From contig JAANYP010000383.1 in the NCBI GenBank assembly GCA_020465985.1, forward strand, positions 1,642,734-1,706,733: a DNA stretch of 64,000 nucleotides, written 5' to 3'. Source of the stretch: Centrapalus pauciflorus (Eukaryota > Streptophyta > Magnoliopsida > Asterales > Asteraceae). Positions 50,906-62,991 of this stretch are shown here, in pieces (the first letter of the stretch is position 1; each line of letters begins with the position of its first letter). The translations under genes and the position numbers were made by a program. A model generated the notes under the pieces. It was not told the origin of the DNA, did no database searches, and worked only from the letters and a program-made list of their open reading frames with translations.

Positions 50906-52700
50906 TGTAACATCCGTCAATTTAACCTGGTATGTGGAATTATTTTAGTGGATAAATAATTTATTAATATTGGGTTGGTCCAATTATATCCCGTTTCGTG
51001 GATTGATACGTGTCGGGATTGGGCTTGCGTGTCACCGGGTTAAAATTTTAATGAACGGATTATATTTTTGGGATCGTGGGATTAAATGGGTTAAATGAGC
51101 ATTAATAGTGAAAATGTGATATCGGGTTCGGGTTATTGGGTCCGGGACCGGCCTAAAATAGAAGCGTACATAAGAGTGTTTATCTCTTCTCTTCCTTATC
51201 CATTTTCTTCAACCCTAAAGTGTGTATGTGTGTGTTATGTGAAGCTCCAGCAGAGGAAAGCCAAATTCAGCCCCCAATTACTTGTGGATTTTGAGATTTA
51301 ACTTCATCTTCTTCATCCTTGTTGTGTTGGAGCTCAAAGAAGGTAAAGAACCTCAATCTAATGGCTTAAAATTGAGTTGTATGTGTGTAATCTATGTAAT
51401 AGCTTTTGAGCTTCAGAGAAGAGGTTATGTAGTGTTTATATGTGCCTATTTGGGATTGAATTCGTGTTTGTAAAGGAGCTGTGGCTCCTGGACAGAGCTG
51501 AAAATCGCAGAGCAGGAACAGGGGTTTCGCGGTGTCGCGGCGCGACGACCAGGGGTCCGCGGCGCGACTAACAGCCTGCATTGAAAATCCGAGTTTAGTC
51601 TATTAAATTGAGTTTGGGTCGAATTGTGTCGGGTTTCCTTCGGGATTGCTCGGGTTGTGTTCCGTTGGGGTTGGGGTCTTGTTTGAGATTGGCTTTGAGT
51701 CGGGTTTTGGGTCGAGTCCGGGTATCGGTTGAGTTTCGGTTCCATGGGATTGTTAAGTTCGATTTGAGTTCGGACCGCTATAATTGTGTGCTATATGCTA
51801 CTTGAGATTGAGTTAACCATTGGGATATCCGTGTGATTACAGGGACTAGTGGATCTCGAGCAGGGTTCGAACAGGGAGGCCAAACTTCGGGGAACCAATC
51901 AGGTGAGTACTCGAGACTTTTCTAAACGCGCGCCGTCTTTACGATTTTAGCTGTGTTGCTATCTTGTGTGTGTTATATCTATGTGAGACAGGGACGTGAA
52001 CCTCAGGTATGCTCTATTCCTTATACGTGTTATGTATGAGATGCGAGATCGGTTCAGGGGTCCGTGATGAGTTCCATACGGACGATAAGTCGCGAAGGGG
52101 AATCGCGCGGGTTGACTGTCCCTTACAGTCCTTGGGGCGTATATATACGGCAGGGCCTGTAGCTGGGTAGCTTCCGTGCTACAGGGTATTACCGACCATT
52201 GCTGTGTGCGATGTGTCCATCGGGGAGGGGTCCCCACAAGGCTGTGTCCGATCTCATACTTGTGCCTATATACCTGAGATGTGTGTTGGGATATCGGGAC
52301 AGGAATTGTGTGTTATGTGCTTATGTGCAGTGTCAACCCTCGCGTGCTCACGGACTTTATAGCTCATGTATTCGAGTCTAACATGTTCAGGAAATCAGAA
52401 GGGATCTCAGCCGCAGCCGAGGTAGATCCGAGATTGTTAGAAGATCCGTGATAGTGTTATGTGTTGTATAGAACTCGTGTATTAGTCGTTTTGAGAACAG
52501 TGTATCTTGTAACCGAGATTATATGTTTTGTTAATATGGGATTATGAATTGTAATCATGTGTTATTATGTATGAAGTTAAAAGTTTTAATTAGCCGTAAT
52601 CTGCATTATCCTATGACACGTGTGTTATAGATCCGTTGCGTTATTGCCACTTATGATATTATATTGACGTGACATTTCCGGGATCGGGAGGGGTGTTACA
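50906..52700 (+). repeat. 3' LTR of the chromovirus (1,795 bp)
   Basis: Same termini and sequence as the 5' LTR; followed by TTTCT (52701-52705), completing a perfect 5-bp target duplication. All ORFs within either LTR are duplicates of each other and not genes. Confidence 0.95.
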
Positions 52701-52705
52701 TTTCT

Positions 52706-54322
52706 TTTGGAAAAATGACATGAGTTGTAGTTTTATACTTTCAAAAGTTATAAAATTGGAATGGATCAAACTTTTATTCATTTGAAATAATTAAAATTTA
52801 ATTGAAGACTTTTTAGTTGCATGAGAATATATAAGAAAAAATAATTTAGTTGAGAGATTTATTAGACAAAACAATTTAGTTGAGGGATTTAATCGGAAAA
52901 AAATCATGGATTTATAAAATACACGTTAGCAATTCGCAACCCGTTCATCAGGTTACTGGTCACTTTTTTTTGAAAAAAACACCAAATTCGTGATTTTTAT
53001 TTGGTTAAGGGACTTATCAGACAAAAAAATTGGATGAGAGAATTAATCAAAAAAACTTGTAGTTTGATGGTTTTTTGCGAAATTTTTCCCGTGTATAAAT
53101 ATAACACTACTAGAAAAGAGGATTACAGATGGAAATACCCATCAGAAAATTGAAAATCTTTCGGTCATAGTTTTTTTGTTCGGAAATATTAAAAATTATG
53201 ATGATTCATTCTGGTTTCCAAACAAAAATAACTACATTATTTAGTGACGATCCAAACTTAAAAGTGGATGAGTTCGTCAATTTTTCTGATCGGAGATAAT
53301 AAAAATCGGAATAGCTATAGCTATTTTAGTTAAGGGTTCGTCTTTTTTTGGATCGTAATTAATTGTATTATTTTTCGTTTGTATAAATGAAATGAGTTGT
53401 AGTTTTATACATTCGAAAATTTAAAAATCAGAATGAATCATACATTTATCCATTCGAAATTATTAAAAGTTAATTAAAGTTTTTTTCGTTCGAAAAAGTG
53501 AAAATCGAATTGAAACCGACCGAAAAAAATCGGAATAGTTCATCTTCTTTTTTCGAAAATCAAAAACTTAAAAGAGTTAAAATAATAATACTAAATAAAT
53601 AATGATATGATATATAATCATTAATAAATAATCGTAATATAAAAGTAAATTAATAATTCAAAGTAAATATAAAAATTAATTTTAAATCTTACGAAAAATT
53701 TAAAATCGTAAATTAATAATTTTAATGTAATTAAAAAATGTTCAATGATATTTTATAATAATAATAATAATAATTACAAAAAGAATAGGGGACTTAATCG
53801 AAAAAAAATTTATACTTTGATGGTTTTTTTTGCACGGTAACCTGCTTTGCAGATTGCAAGTTATTTTTTTAACTGATTTTATCAGTTTTAATTGGTTTAA
53901 AACTTTATTTTAAAAAAATAGGAACTTAATCGAAATTTTTTTATACTTTGTTGGTTTTTTGAATAATATACCTTATTTAACCTACTTCTTTGATGTTTAT
54001 TTAAGTGATTTCTAGATTGAATATTGTCAAAGGTTTAAATTAATCTTCCGTTGGGCATGAGTTTTACTTGAAAAAAGTATTGAAACGTAACAATTTCTCT
54101 TGATATAAAGATGTAGTAATTTGAAATAATGTAGGAGATAATATAATTAAAATTAAATTCGTTATATCTTGCGAGAACAAAGAGAGGTTAAGCTAGTGTT
54201 TATCTATTTGACTGCTTTAATTAGTTTTATATATATACAAGTAAACTGATTAATTAAAAGATGTGGATCGCATAAAACAATATAGAAGGTTTTAGATTGA
54301 ATTTATTGTTTGGTAATCGATA
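52706..54322. other. AT-rich DNA right of the chromovirus; isolated CACTA-like end
   Basis: CACTACTAGAAAAGAGGATT at 53105-53124 looks like a CACTA terminal repeat, but no opposite end is visible. 53260-53350 repeats 43430-43520. 53790-53960 has two copies of an ACTTAATCGAAAAAAA...ACTTTGATGG phrase that are inverted relative to 42730-42770. No gene. Confidence 0.4.
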
Positions 54323-54743
54323 TCTATATCTATAAATACTATTATAAGAGTAACTAAAATTGCCACTTGTCATTATCTCATGATGCCAATTGACATCTTC
54401 CACTACTGACACATGTAATTCATATTTCAAGATTAAATTAAAAAATTTAAATCAAATTACTTTTAAGATAAAATCATTGTTAGATCCTTAAATCATAACA
54501 AACAATATTTAAAAGATTTTAGGGATTACTAATTATAATAATAAAAAAATAAAAATAATGAATTTAAAGTTATTAATGATTAGTTTTTTTTATTGTTTAA
54601 ATGATTTATATATAAATTAATTATAATAAGATATATAAAATATCATTAGTCTTAAAAGTTTGAATATTAATTTTTAATTTATATAGTTTTAAGAAAACAA
54701 ATTAATTAAAGTTATCCGTGTAATACACGGGTTACTAAACTAG
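54323..54743 (+). mobile_element. Non-autonomous Helitron (421 bp)
   Basis: Starts TCTATATCTATAAATACTAT after A; ends CCGTGTAATACACGG hairpin, ACTAAA, CTAG (54740-54743) and T. The body start (AAGAGTAACTAAAATTGCCA) matches the Helitrons at 20090 and 21731. Confidence 0.85.
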
Positions 54744-55017
54744 TATATAATAAAAGAGAATATCAAAAGCATATGTGTCTTTTCTACGTTACACCACAAA
54801 AGATAAATACAACTTTTATTTTTAAATAAAATATAAATACAACTTATTATTATAAGAAAAAGATAATTACAATTAATTATTTTAAATAGATAAATTTATT
54901 TTATTATTTTTTAATCTATAAATAATAAAATATAAATACAATTATTAATAAATATACTATTAATTTTTAATCTATAAATATTAATTTATAATAAAATATA
55001 TAAGTATTATACAATTT
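54744..55017. other. AT-rich Helitron-like sequence cut by the next insertion
   Basis: TATATAATAAAAGAG and GATAAATACAACTT phrases match 14040-14300. The TIR element at 55018 inserted into it, duplicating TATACAATTT. Confidence 0.5.
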
Positions 55018-58000
55018 GATTCAAAAACAATGGGGTACCATATTAGACTGGGGTACTGGAGTCCACCATTGTTTGACCCTTATTTCTTATTAGTTATGAC
55101 TTAAATTTAAATAATAGATTATATGAGTGATTGGAAACAAAAGGGTACTTTCGGTATGTATTTTATTGATTGGCAGTTACCACAATTAAAAATCCCGTTT
55201 TTATCACCATTAGGATTCTCAACATCATAATTTGTTCTCATCTCTTCCGTCCCAAATATCTCTGTATTATCATTCCAAAACATCCAATGATTCTAAACAA
55301 AATCACATGAATCGCTCATAATCTATCATCATTCTCCTTTTCATTGAGATTGGTTGCATACATATATACCGCGCTCTCGTTCTTCATTGAAGACTATAGT
55401 CATCGTTCATCTCATTTTCAAAGAACCAATGTCGGTAAATCTCTCCGTTGTGATTTTTAGTACCTGATTTTAGTTTGATTTTGTGGTTCTTACACCCAAG
55501 TTCAGCACAACATTGATATTGTCGATCATTGTTTAGGTTTTTTTGGTTTAATTTGTCAATTGGTTCATGTATGTGGAAATTGAGATTTATCCTATTTACG
55601 CTTTTTTTTTTGTTATTGATACATCTATATCTATGTACTACATGTATACCGATTTTAAGTTTTTTTTACCATCTAGGGGTTTTTTTTTTATATTTTCCAG
55701 GTTTTTTTTTTGCCATTGAGGATATTTGGGTTGGGTTGGGTTGGGGTGGGGGGGTTGCAATCCATGTCTCTGAATAAATTTACATGTCTTGAACATGTTC
55801 AAATACAAGTGAATATGCTAACATTTGGGGGGAATATGTTTTTTCTCATCCTAGATATGTATTTTAACAAGTTTACATGTCTTGAACATGTTCAAATACA
55901 TGTGAATATGCTTAAAGTTGGGAGATTATGTTTTTTCTCATCCCAAATATGTCTCTGAACATGTTTACATGTCTTGATCATGTTCAAATACATGTTATTA
56001 TGCTAACATTTGGGAAGAATATGTTTTTTCTCATCCTAGATATGTTTGAACATGTCCAGTGGATTATTTTGAAGGACATGTATTAGTGATGGTCTCATAC
56101 ATACACATGTTGGGTTCAATCGATCCATGTTCCTTATTTTATTACTTCGTTCGATTGGATATAATTTTGTTGAAATGGTGCACTCGCTTAAATGGTTGGT
56201 TTTAGGTTAATAATGTTTCATTAGTTCGGTTTATACATGCAATGTATTCGATTGATTCTTTTGATTTCACACATTTTGCACATGTTCAAAAAAATAAAAA
56301 TGAAGGTTTTGCTCATGTTCGGAAAAGTGGAAATTAGGGTTTTTTTGTGCTTTGGTCGTATCATGTAGGGTTTATTTGTATCATGTTTGATTGACCCTCA
56401 TTCTTTAGTTTTGGAGTTATTTAAACATTTGGTTAAATGTTTTGCACATATTCAATTACTCTGTTCGACTCATCACATTTGTAGAGCTAATTGCACTATT
56501 TTTATATTAATACTAGTCACGCATGTTCAGAAAAACCCAACAAATGCATTTTCAGAACTAAGTACAATGTATTGATATTCAAAACTTTATTTGAACATGT
56601 TCACATGAAAATCTACTGTGCAATTCTCATATGTATATTTGCATAGGTATCTTTTACATTTCATCTTATTCTAATTGTTACATATCTTCAATTCATATCC
56701 AATTTGAAAAATTCATATAACAAAGACTTCTTGATATTTATGATGCAGTTTTGTTTGAGTTATCCTGGATGATAAATTGATATAACAAAGACTCCATGAT
56801 ATTTATGATGGACAATCTTGAGACGTTTAAACGTTCATTTGTTAGGGATTGACATACTGGTGTTTCATCGGAGGACGCCCAGCAGACTAGAAAATTGAAT
56901 GAACGTGCAATGGCGATGTTTTAGAAGAGGCCGATGGCTATGATATGCTGAAGAAAAGTATGAAAGAACGTTTCAAAGGAGTTGTTAAACTTAACAAGTT
57001 TGAGCAGATGGAATCCAATCGGAAGTTCAAGATGAAAAAGTAGTTTCCGAATGTCTTCATTTGTCCTAAATAATTGTTTCGTATTAAACCTCTATGATAC
57101 GAGTATCATTCAGCTGTATTCGTAGTTGTTATTAAACGATAGATTAATACGATTTCATACTTGTCATTTCATCATTTTTTTTATTAAATGCACTTGTTCA
57201 TTGTTAGTTGCACTTGTTTAATTATCAAACACACTTGTTTAATTGTTAGATCCATATGTTTATGAGCCAAATGCGCTTGTTCAATTGTTAATTACACTTG
57301 TTCAACATCATGTTCAAATGCTAACGACACTTATTCAATGTTTAAATGCACTTGTTCAAAGTTATCATTTCCTTTTCACTTGTGCACTTGTTCAATTGTT
57401 AATTACACTTGTTCAACATCATGTTCAAATGCTAATTACACTTATTCAATTTTTAAATGCACTTGTTCAATTGTTAATTACACTTGTTCTACATTCTTAA
57501 ATCATGTTTTTTTTCACAAAAATGATATCCAATGCACGAGCGAAAAGAAAATGATAACTTTCAAACATAGCTACAAACATATGTGGTAAATATGTAATGC
57601 TAAACAACTATATACTTACCATATACATGTCTGGAAAACACTTGATATCGTTTTTTTAACACTAAAGACCAATTTATGATGCTAATGTACATGTTCATTA
57701 AGAGATCGATGCAGGAAAAAACGACACATGCTTATAACACTGCCGTTGCACATGTTCAAATGTAATATATATAGAATATGCACATGTTCAATAAACTTGT
57801 GCAATTATAACTCTTCATTTAACGAGTTCATTTATTTTCATAAAAAATTTATTTAGAAGGAAGATGTGATACATGAAGAAGTGATGGAGGATTCCATAAT
57901 GTATGTGCATTTGTTTTGGAAACTAATCCCTATAATTATGAAATTTATTAAATTGATAGTTATCATTAATTTATTGATATTACTTAGATGACTATATCAC

Positions 58001-58074
58001 ACATTGAGAGTTATAACCAAACATAAAGGTATTCCAGTTCCCCAGTCTAACATGGTACCCGTTGATCTCGACCC
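55018..58074. mobile_element. 3-kb TIR element rich in CATGTTC motifs
   Basis: GGGGTACCATATTAGACTGG near the left end is mirrored by CCCCAGTCTAACATGGTACC at the right, an imperfect inverted repeat of about 50 bp. A 10-bp direct repeat TATACAATTT (55008-55017, 58075-58084) flanks it; the related uninterrupted site at about 14290 supports real insertion. The interior has three tandem units of about 110 bp with CATGTCTTGAACATGTTCAA (55775-56050) and many CACTTGTTCAATTGTTAATT units (57190-57490). Frames of 60-85 codons inside are repeat-driven. The 9-11 bp size of the duplication suggests Mutator-like; not proven. Confidence 0.75.
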
Positions 58075-58084
58075 TATACAATTT

Positions 58085-58379
58085 TTATCAATTAAAATTT
58101 ATTAAATTAGAAATAAAATTTTATTCACTTGCGTGGACCATAAAGTAGTTTGGATCATTGAAACAATTAATTATTCGATACAGACATTAAAAAGAAGAGA
58201 TAAGACTGGACTGAAAATGTCAAAGGCAGTGAAAGCATGGCCCCATGGCCAGCATCCTCACCCGCCAACCAATCCATTAAATCTCATCTCCACAATCCGA
58301 GCTTCTATAAATAAAAGAAATTCAGCACACTGCTTTCTTCAACCTTCGCTAATTATCTTTAACAAAAAAGGAAAACAAA
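58085..58379 (+). promoter_or_regulatory. Promoter of glycine-rich gene copy 3
   Basis: CTATAAATA at 58305-58313, about 70 bp before the ATG, and upstream ATGGCCCCATGGCCAGC and CACCCGCCAACCAATCC blocks (58238-58274) parallel the boxes of copies 1 and 2. Confidence 0.6.
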
Positions 58380-58434
58380 ATGGCTTCAAAAACGTTCCTT
58401 CTTCTTCTTGCTTTTGCTACTGTTCTTCTCGTTA
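58380..58434 (+). pseudogene. Glycine-rich protein copy 3, exon 1 cut by a CACTA transposon
   Basis: ATG at 58380 opens MASKTFLLLLAFATVLLV, clearly the signal peptide of the other two glycine-rich proteins (MAPKTFLLLALACAVVLLVA). After the next base pair-triplet the sequence becomes CACTACAAGAAAAAG, the CACTA terminus, so the gene is broken within the signal peptide. The rest of the gene, if it exists, lies beyond the right end of the window. Reading through gives only a short chimeric frame. Confidence 0.85.
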
Positions 58435-58869
58435 CACTACAAGAAAAAGGGTCAATAGCGGCGACACCTTTAGCAGCGACAAACTCTTTAGCAGCGACAC
58501 CCAAAATACGCGGACACATGTCGCCGCTAAAGCCTTTAGCAGCGACATACTGTCGCCGCTAATACCCAAAAAAAAGGCGCCTGACTTGCCGCCCCCTTTT
58601 CTCCCTTTTCCACCTCTCTCTCTTTCACTTTCACCTCATACGGCTTCTTCTTCTCCATTCTGCGATTTTAGGAGTATCCAACCGGTAAGCACCGATTTTT
58701 TGGGTTTTTCTTTGTGTTTTGTGTATTTTTTACATAAATATATGTAATGTGTGGGTATTGATGTGTTTGGTGTCTCAGATCTCATCTCTCTTGCTCTCTC
58801 GCCGCCGGTGGTGTCTCTCGCCGCCTCTCGCCGCCGGCTTTCTCTCTCGCCGCCGGCTCTCTCTCTGTG

Positions 58870-59770
58870 CAAGGTATGTATTTTGTTTGTAATGTATTAA
58901 ATTAGTGTGTATTTGTATGTATTTTGAGTGTTAGTGTGTGTTTTTAATTTGTATGTATTTTGTGTATTAGTGTTAGTGTTTGTATATTTATGTATTTTGA
59001 GTGCTAAAATGTGTATTTGTTTGTCTTTTGTGTATTTATTATATTAATGTATGTATTTGTGTGTATTTGTTTTTGGATAAAAGTTTTAGATTGATCAAAA
59101 TTAGGTTATTATTTTTATTGAATTGTAAAAATTATTTGTAGGTTTGTTTAAATTATTTTCTTGGATAAAAGTTTTAGATTTATCAAAGTTAGGTTTTTTT
59201 AGAATTTGTTAAAATATTTTTGGAATTATTGTGTTTTTTTAAGTATTTATAAACGTTTTATATGTATTTAGTATATTATTGTGTGTGTATTTATATGTAT
59301 TTTGTGTATTAGTGTGTGTATTTATATGTGTTTTATATATTAGTGTGTGTATTTATGTGTATTTTGTATATGTTTATGGTAAAATAATGTAGATTTACTA
59401 AAATTTTTATGATAAAAGTTTATAGAAAGCAATGTACTTGTATTGTGTATATTTGGTGTCTATTTTGTATAATTTTAGTGTCTATTAGTTTATTAATGTG
59501 TGTGTGATTGTTTTAGGTAAAAAAATACGATGTATTTGTTAAACTAGGTGTATGTTTATTTAAATAATTTAAAATTTTGTTAATTTAGTATATTTGTTGT
59601 TTTTTTTGTATAATTATATTACCGTTATTTATTTTAAGATGCAATTATATGTTTGTAGATTTATTGTGTAATTATTTGTATAAAAGTTTATAATAACATA
59701 TAATATGAGTTGATGTTTATATTTGTGTGTATTTGTATGTATTAATGTGTAACTATTTTATTAGTGATAT
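58870..59770. repeat. Low-complexity TGTATTTATGTGTATTT-type stretch
   Basis: Degenerate repeats of GTGTATTTGTATGTATTTTG and ATTAGTGTGTGTATTTATAT, probably an intron or untranslated leader of the CACTA element. No ORF. Confidence 0.6.
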
Positions 59771-59910
59771 GAATTGTTTATTTTTATAAGAAATGAGAAT
59801 ATATACTCTTAAAATAGTGAAATGTGTTAGGTGTGTGTTTGAGCTTAGAATACATGCCCGTCCGAAATTGATTTAGTAATTAATTTCGGGCTGTCCCCGT
59901 TTTGGGACTG

Positions 59911-60118
59911 CTTTTTGAATACCTTATCTCATTTAGGATGTGAATGTGTATTACATGATTGTTTGTTTAAGAAAGATTCAGTTGCCATTTTCTCTTTGCT
60001 TCTCGGGTATATATACTTTTATATATACTTGAGAGCTAAGGGGAAATGCTGCCGAATTTTTTTTAAACAAGCAATCGAGTAATGTGCATTCACATATGAG
60101 GTAAGGTATTCGAAAAGT
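59911..60118 (+). ncRNA. Long imperfect hairpin upstream of the CACTA transposase (candidate dsRNA or miRNA-like precursor)
   Basis: The left arm 59911-60015 (CTTTTTGAATACCTTATCTC ... TCTCGGGTATATATA) and right arm 60020-60118 (TATATATACTTGAGAGCTAA ... GGTATTCGAAAAG) pair over about 100 bp, closed by a loop of only a few bases. I count one 5-nt bulge, two 1-nt bulges, four true mismatches and 14 differences that form G:U pairs in a plus-strand RNA. It ends about 125 bp before the transposase ATG, so it could lie in the 5' leader. Processing is inferred, not shown. Confidence 0.6.
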
Positions 60119-60242
60119 GGGTTTAGAAGCCTACCCTATCCATGTTTGATTTTTAAACTCATTTCGAGTTTGCTTTTCGAATCACGAAATTTTAATTCTC
60201 GTAGAGTAAACCTTAAACTCTAACTTATGTTTCAGTTGCATA

Positions 60243-62921
60243 ATGTCTATCGATAAAACATGGACTACTATTGAAAACCGTAATTCTCCTGAGTTCCAAC
60301 AAGGACTCGAATCTTTTGTTGAGAGATCCAAAGCACACGTCGACGATAGAGGTCAAATTAGATGCCCGTGTAGAAAATGTGGGAACAATAAGTTCACAAG
60401 AATTTCATTAATGAGAGCTCATATACATATAAATGGTTTCTTTCGATCTTATATTACATGGGTCTATCATGGTGAAAGTAGAATTCCGCCTCCGGTTGTA
60501 GATGACGTACCTCCAACTAACGAGATGGCTAGTGTTATCGACGACATTATGGGCGAGTTCAGGGGGAACGATACTAACCACGAAGAACGGAACTCAGATA
60601 CAGAGGACATGAGTGTCGATGAAGGCTTTCTTAAGTTGTTAGAAGAAGTCAATGCCGAATTATATCCTGGCTGTACTTGGTTTTCTTCTCTCGACTTTTT
60701 AGCAAAACTGATGCATGTCAAGGTGAACAACAAATGGACTAATAGTTCGTTTGATCAGCTCCTTGCATTGTTGCAATCTGCATTTCCGAAAGAAAATAGG
60801 GTTCCCACAACACATTATGTAGCTAAAAAGAAATTACAAAAGATTGGTTTGGGTTATGAGTCGATACACGTGTGCAAAAACGATTGTTTTCTTTTCTGGA
60901 AAGAAGATAAGTCGTTACAGTATTGTCCTGTTTGTAATGAGAGTCGTTGGGTTGATAAAGACACAAAGGGTAAGCTGGTACCTCACAAAGTGTTACGATA
61001 CTTTCCTTTGACCCCCAGACTACAACGTTTGTACTGTTCAAGATACACGACAAAAAATATGATTTGGCACAGTACCGGACGATTAGAAGAAGGTATGATG
61101 CGTCATCCCGTTGATGGATCTTCATGGAAAGAATTTGACATAAAGTACCCTGACTTTGCGAGAGAACCTCGAAATGTACGTCTAGGACTCGCAGCTGATG
61201 GTTTTAATCCATTTGGTAACATGAGTTCGGCTTACAGCACGTGGCCGGTTGTACTCACCACATACAATCTGCCACCATGGCTATGTATGAAAGAGTCATC
61301 ATTTATGTTGTCTTTGTTGATTCCCGGTCCTAAATCACCCGGAAAAGACATGGATGTTTTTCTCAGGCCGTTGGTGGAAGAGCTTAAACAGTTGTGGTAC
61401 ACAGGCGTACGTACTAAAGATGTAATGACAAACACATCCTTTAACATGAAAGCAGTGTTGTTATGGACAATAAACGATTTTCCAGCTCGTAGTAGTCTAT
61501 CGGGTTGGAGCGGACAAGGGTACAAAGCATGTCCGACTTGCAATGAAGACACTCCTTCATGTCGTGTAACAAATAAAACAGCATATGTTGGTCATCGCCG
61601 ATTCTTAGAACCTAATCACCCATGGAGAACGAGTTTGGAGTTCAACGGGCAACACGAGTCAAGAGCCGCTCCGAGGCAGTTTAATAATGATGAAATAGCA
61701 GCTCAATTAGATCGTCTTCCGACTCGTACACCGGGAAAACATCCCGACTTTGGAGGTGTTAAGAGAAAACGTGAGGTTTTTGAATTGAACTGGACTAAAC
61801 GGAGTATATTCTTTGAACTCGAGTATTGGTCTTCTCTTCAGTTGAAGCACAACTTAGATGTCATGCATATTGAGAAGAATGTGTGTGATAGTTTGTTGGG
61901 TACTCTTTTGATGAATGATAAGTCTAAAGACACGTCAAAGGCACGAATCGACTTGGAAAAGCTGAACATTCGAAAATCATTATGGTTGCAAAAGAGGGGT
62001 AACAAGTTATTTAAACCCCATCCAAAATACTCTTTCACGGATGCTGACCGAAAACAATTTTGTCAATTTATAAAAGGTGTTAAGCTGCCTGATGGGTTTG
62101 GATCTAACATGCGCAAAAAAGTGACAGATAATGATACTAACATTGCTGGGTTGAAGTCTCATGACTGTCACATTCTAATGCAACGTTTGATACCGATTGG
62201 AGTTAGAGCTTTTTTGGGCAAAGATATATACACACCAATAGTAGAGCTTTGTACATTTTTTAAGCAAATTTGCTCTAGAACGCTGCTGGTGGAGGATATG
62301 AGGAAAGCTAAGGAAGCCATAATTACAATTTTGTGCAAATTAGAAATGATTTACCCTCCTGCATTTTTTGACATTATGGTTCATTTAGTTTTGCATCTAC
62401 CTGATGAAGCACTTTGCGGAGGCCCGGTATATATGAGATGGATGTATCCGTTTGAAAGGTACATGAAAAAACTAAAGTGTTATGTCAGAAATAAGGCGAG
62501 ACCTGAAGGTTCTATAGCTGAGGGTTATGTTGCTGAAGAAGCTTTAACATTTTGCTCAATGTACCTTCAAGATGTCCAGACTAAATTCAATCGCCCTGAA
62601 AGAAATGAGGATGTTATCTTTGAAGAAAAAAAGATGTGGGTGTTCGAGTCTAAATGTCGACCGACATGTGCAGCGGAAGTGAAACATCTTGATCTAACAG
62701 ACAAAAAAACCTAGAATGGTTTGTTCTTGATAGTTGTGAAGAAGTCAGAGAATATATGAAGTAATCGTCTCATCTTTAACTTTTTATCGTTTGTTTAATA
62801 CTATATTTTTCTCATTTACTAATTCTAAATCTTTTTGTCATCAATGTAGTGAATTCAAAGCAAAAAATCCACAAAGTGATTTAAAAACTAAATTTCCTAG
62901 CTGGTTCCTTCACAAGGTAAT

Positions 62922-62991
<70 letters not shown>

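Noticed and set aside
58133..58747. 204-codon ORF
   Set aside because: It is a chance frame joining the glycine-rich promoter, the broken exon in another frame and CACTA terminal repeats.
59911..60118. Direct homologue of rice miR820
   Set aside because: Only the genomic context (CACTA element) is analogous; I cannot show sequence similarity of a mature small RNA.
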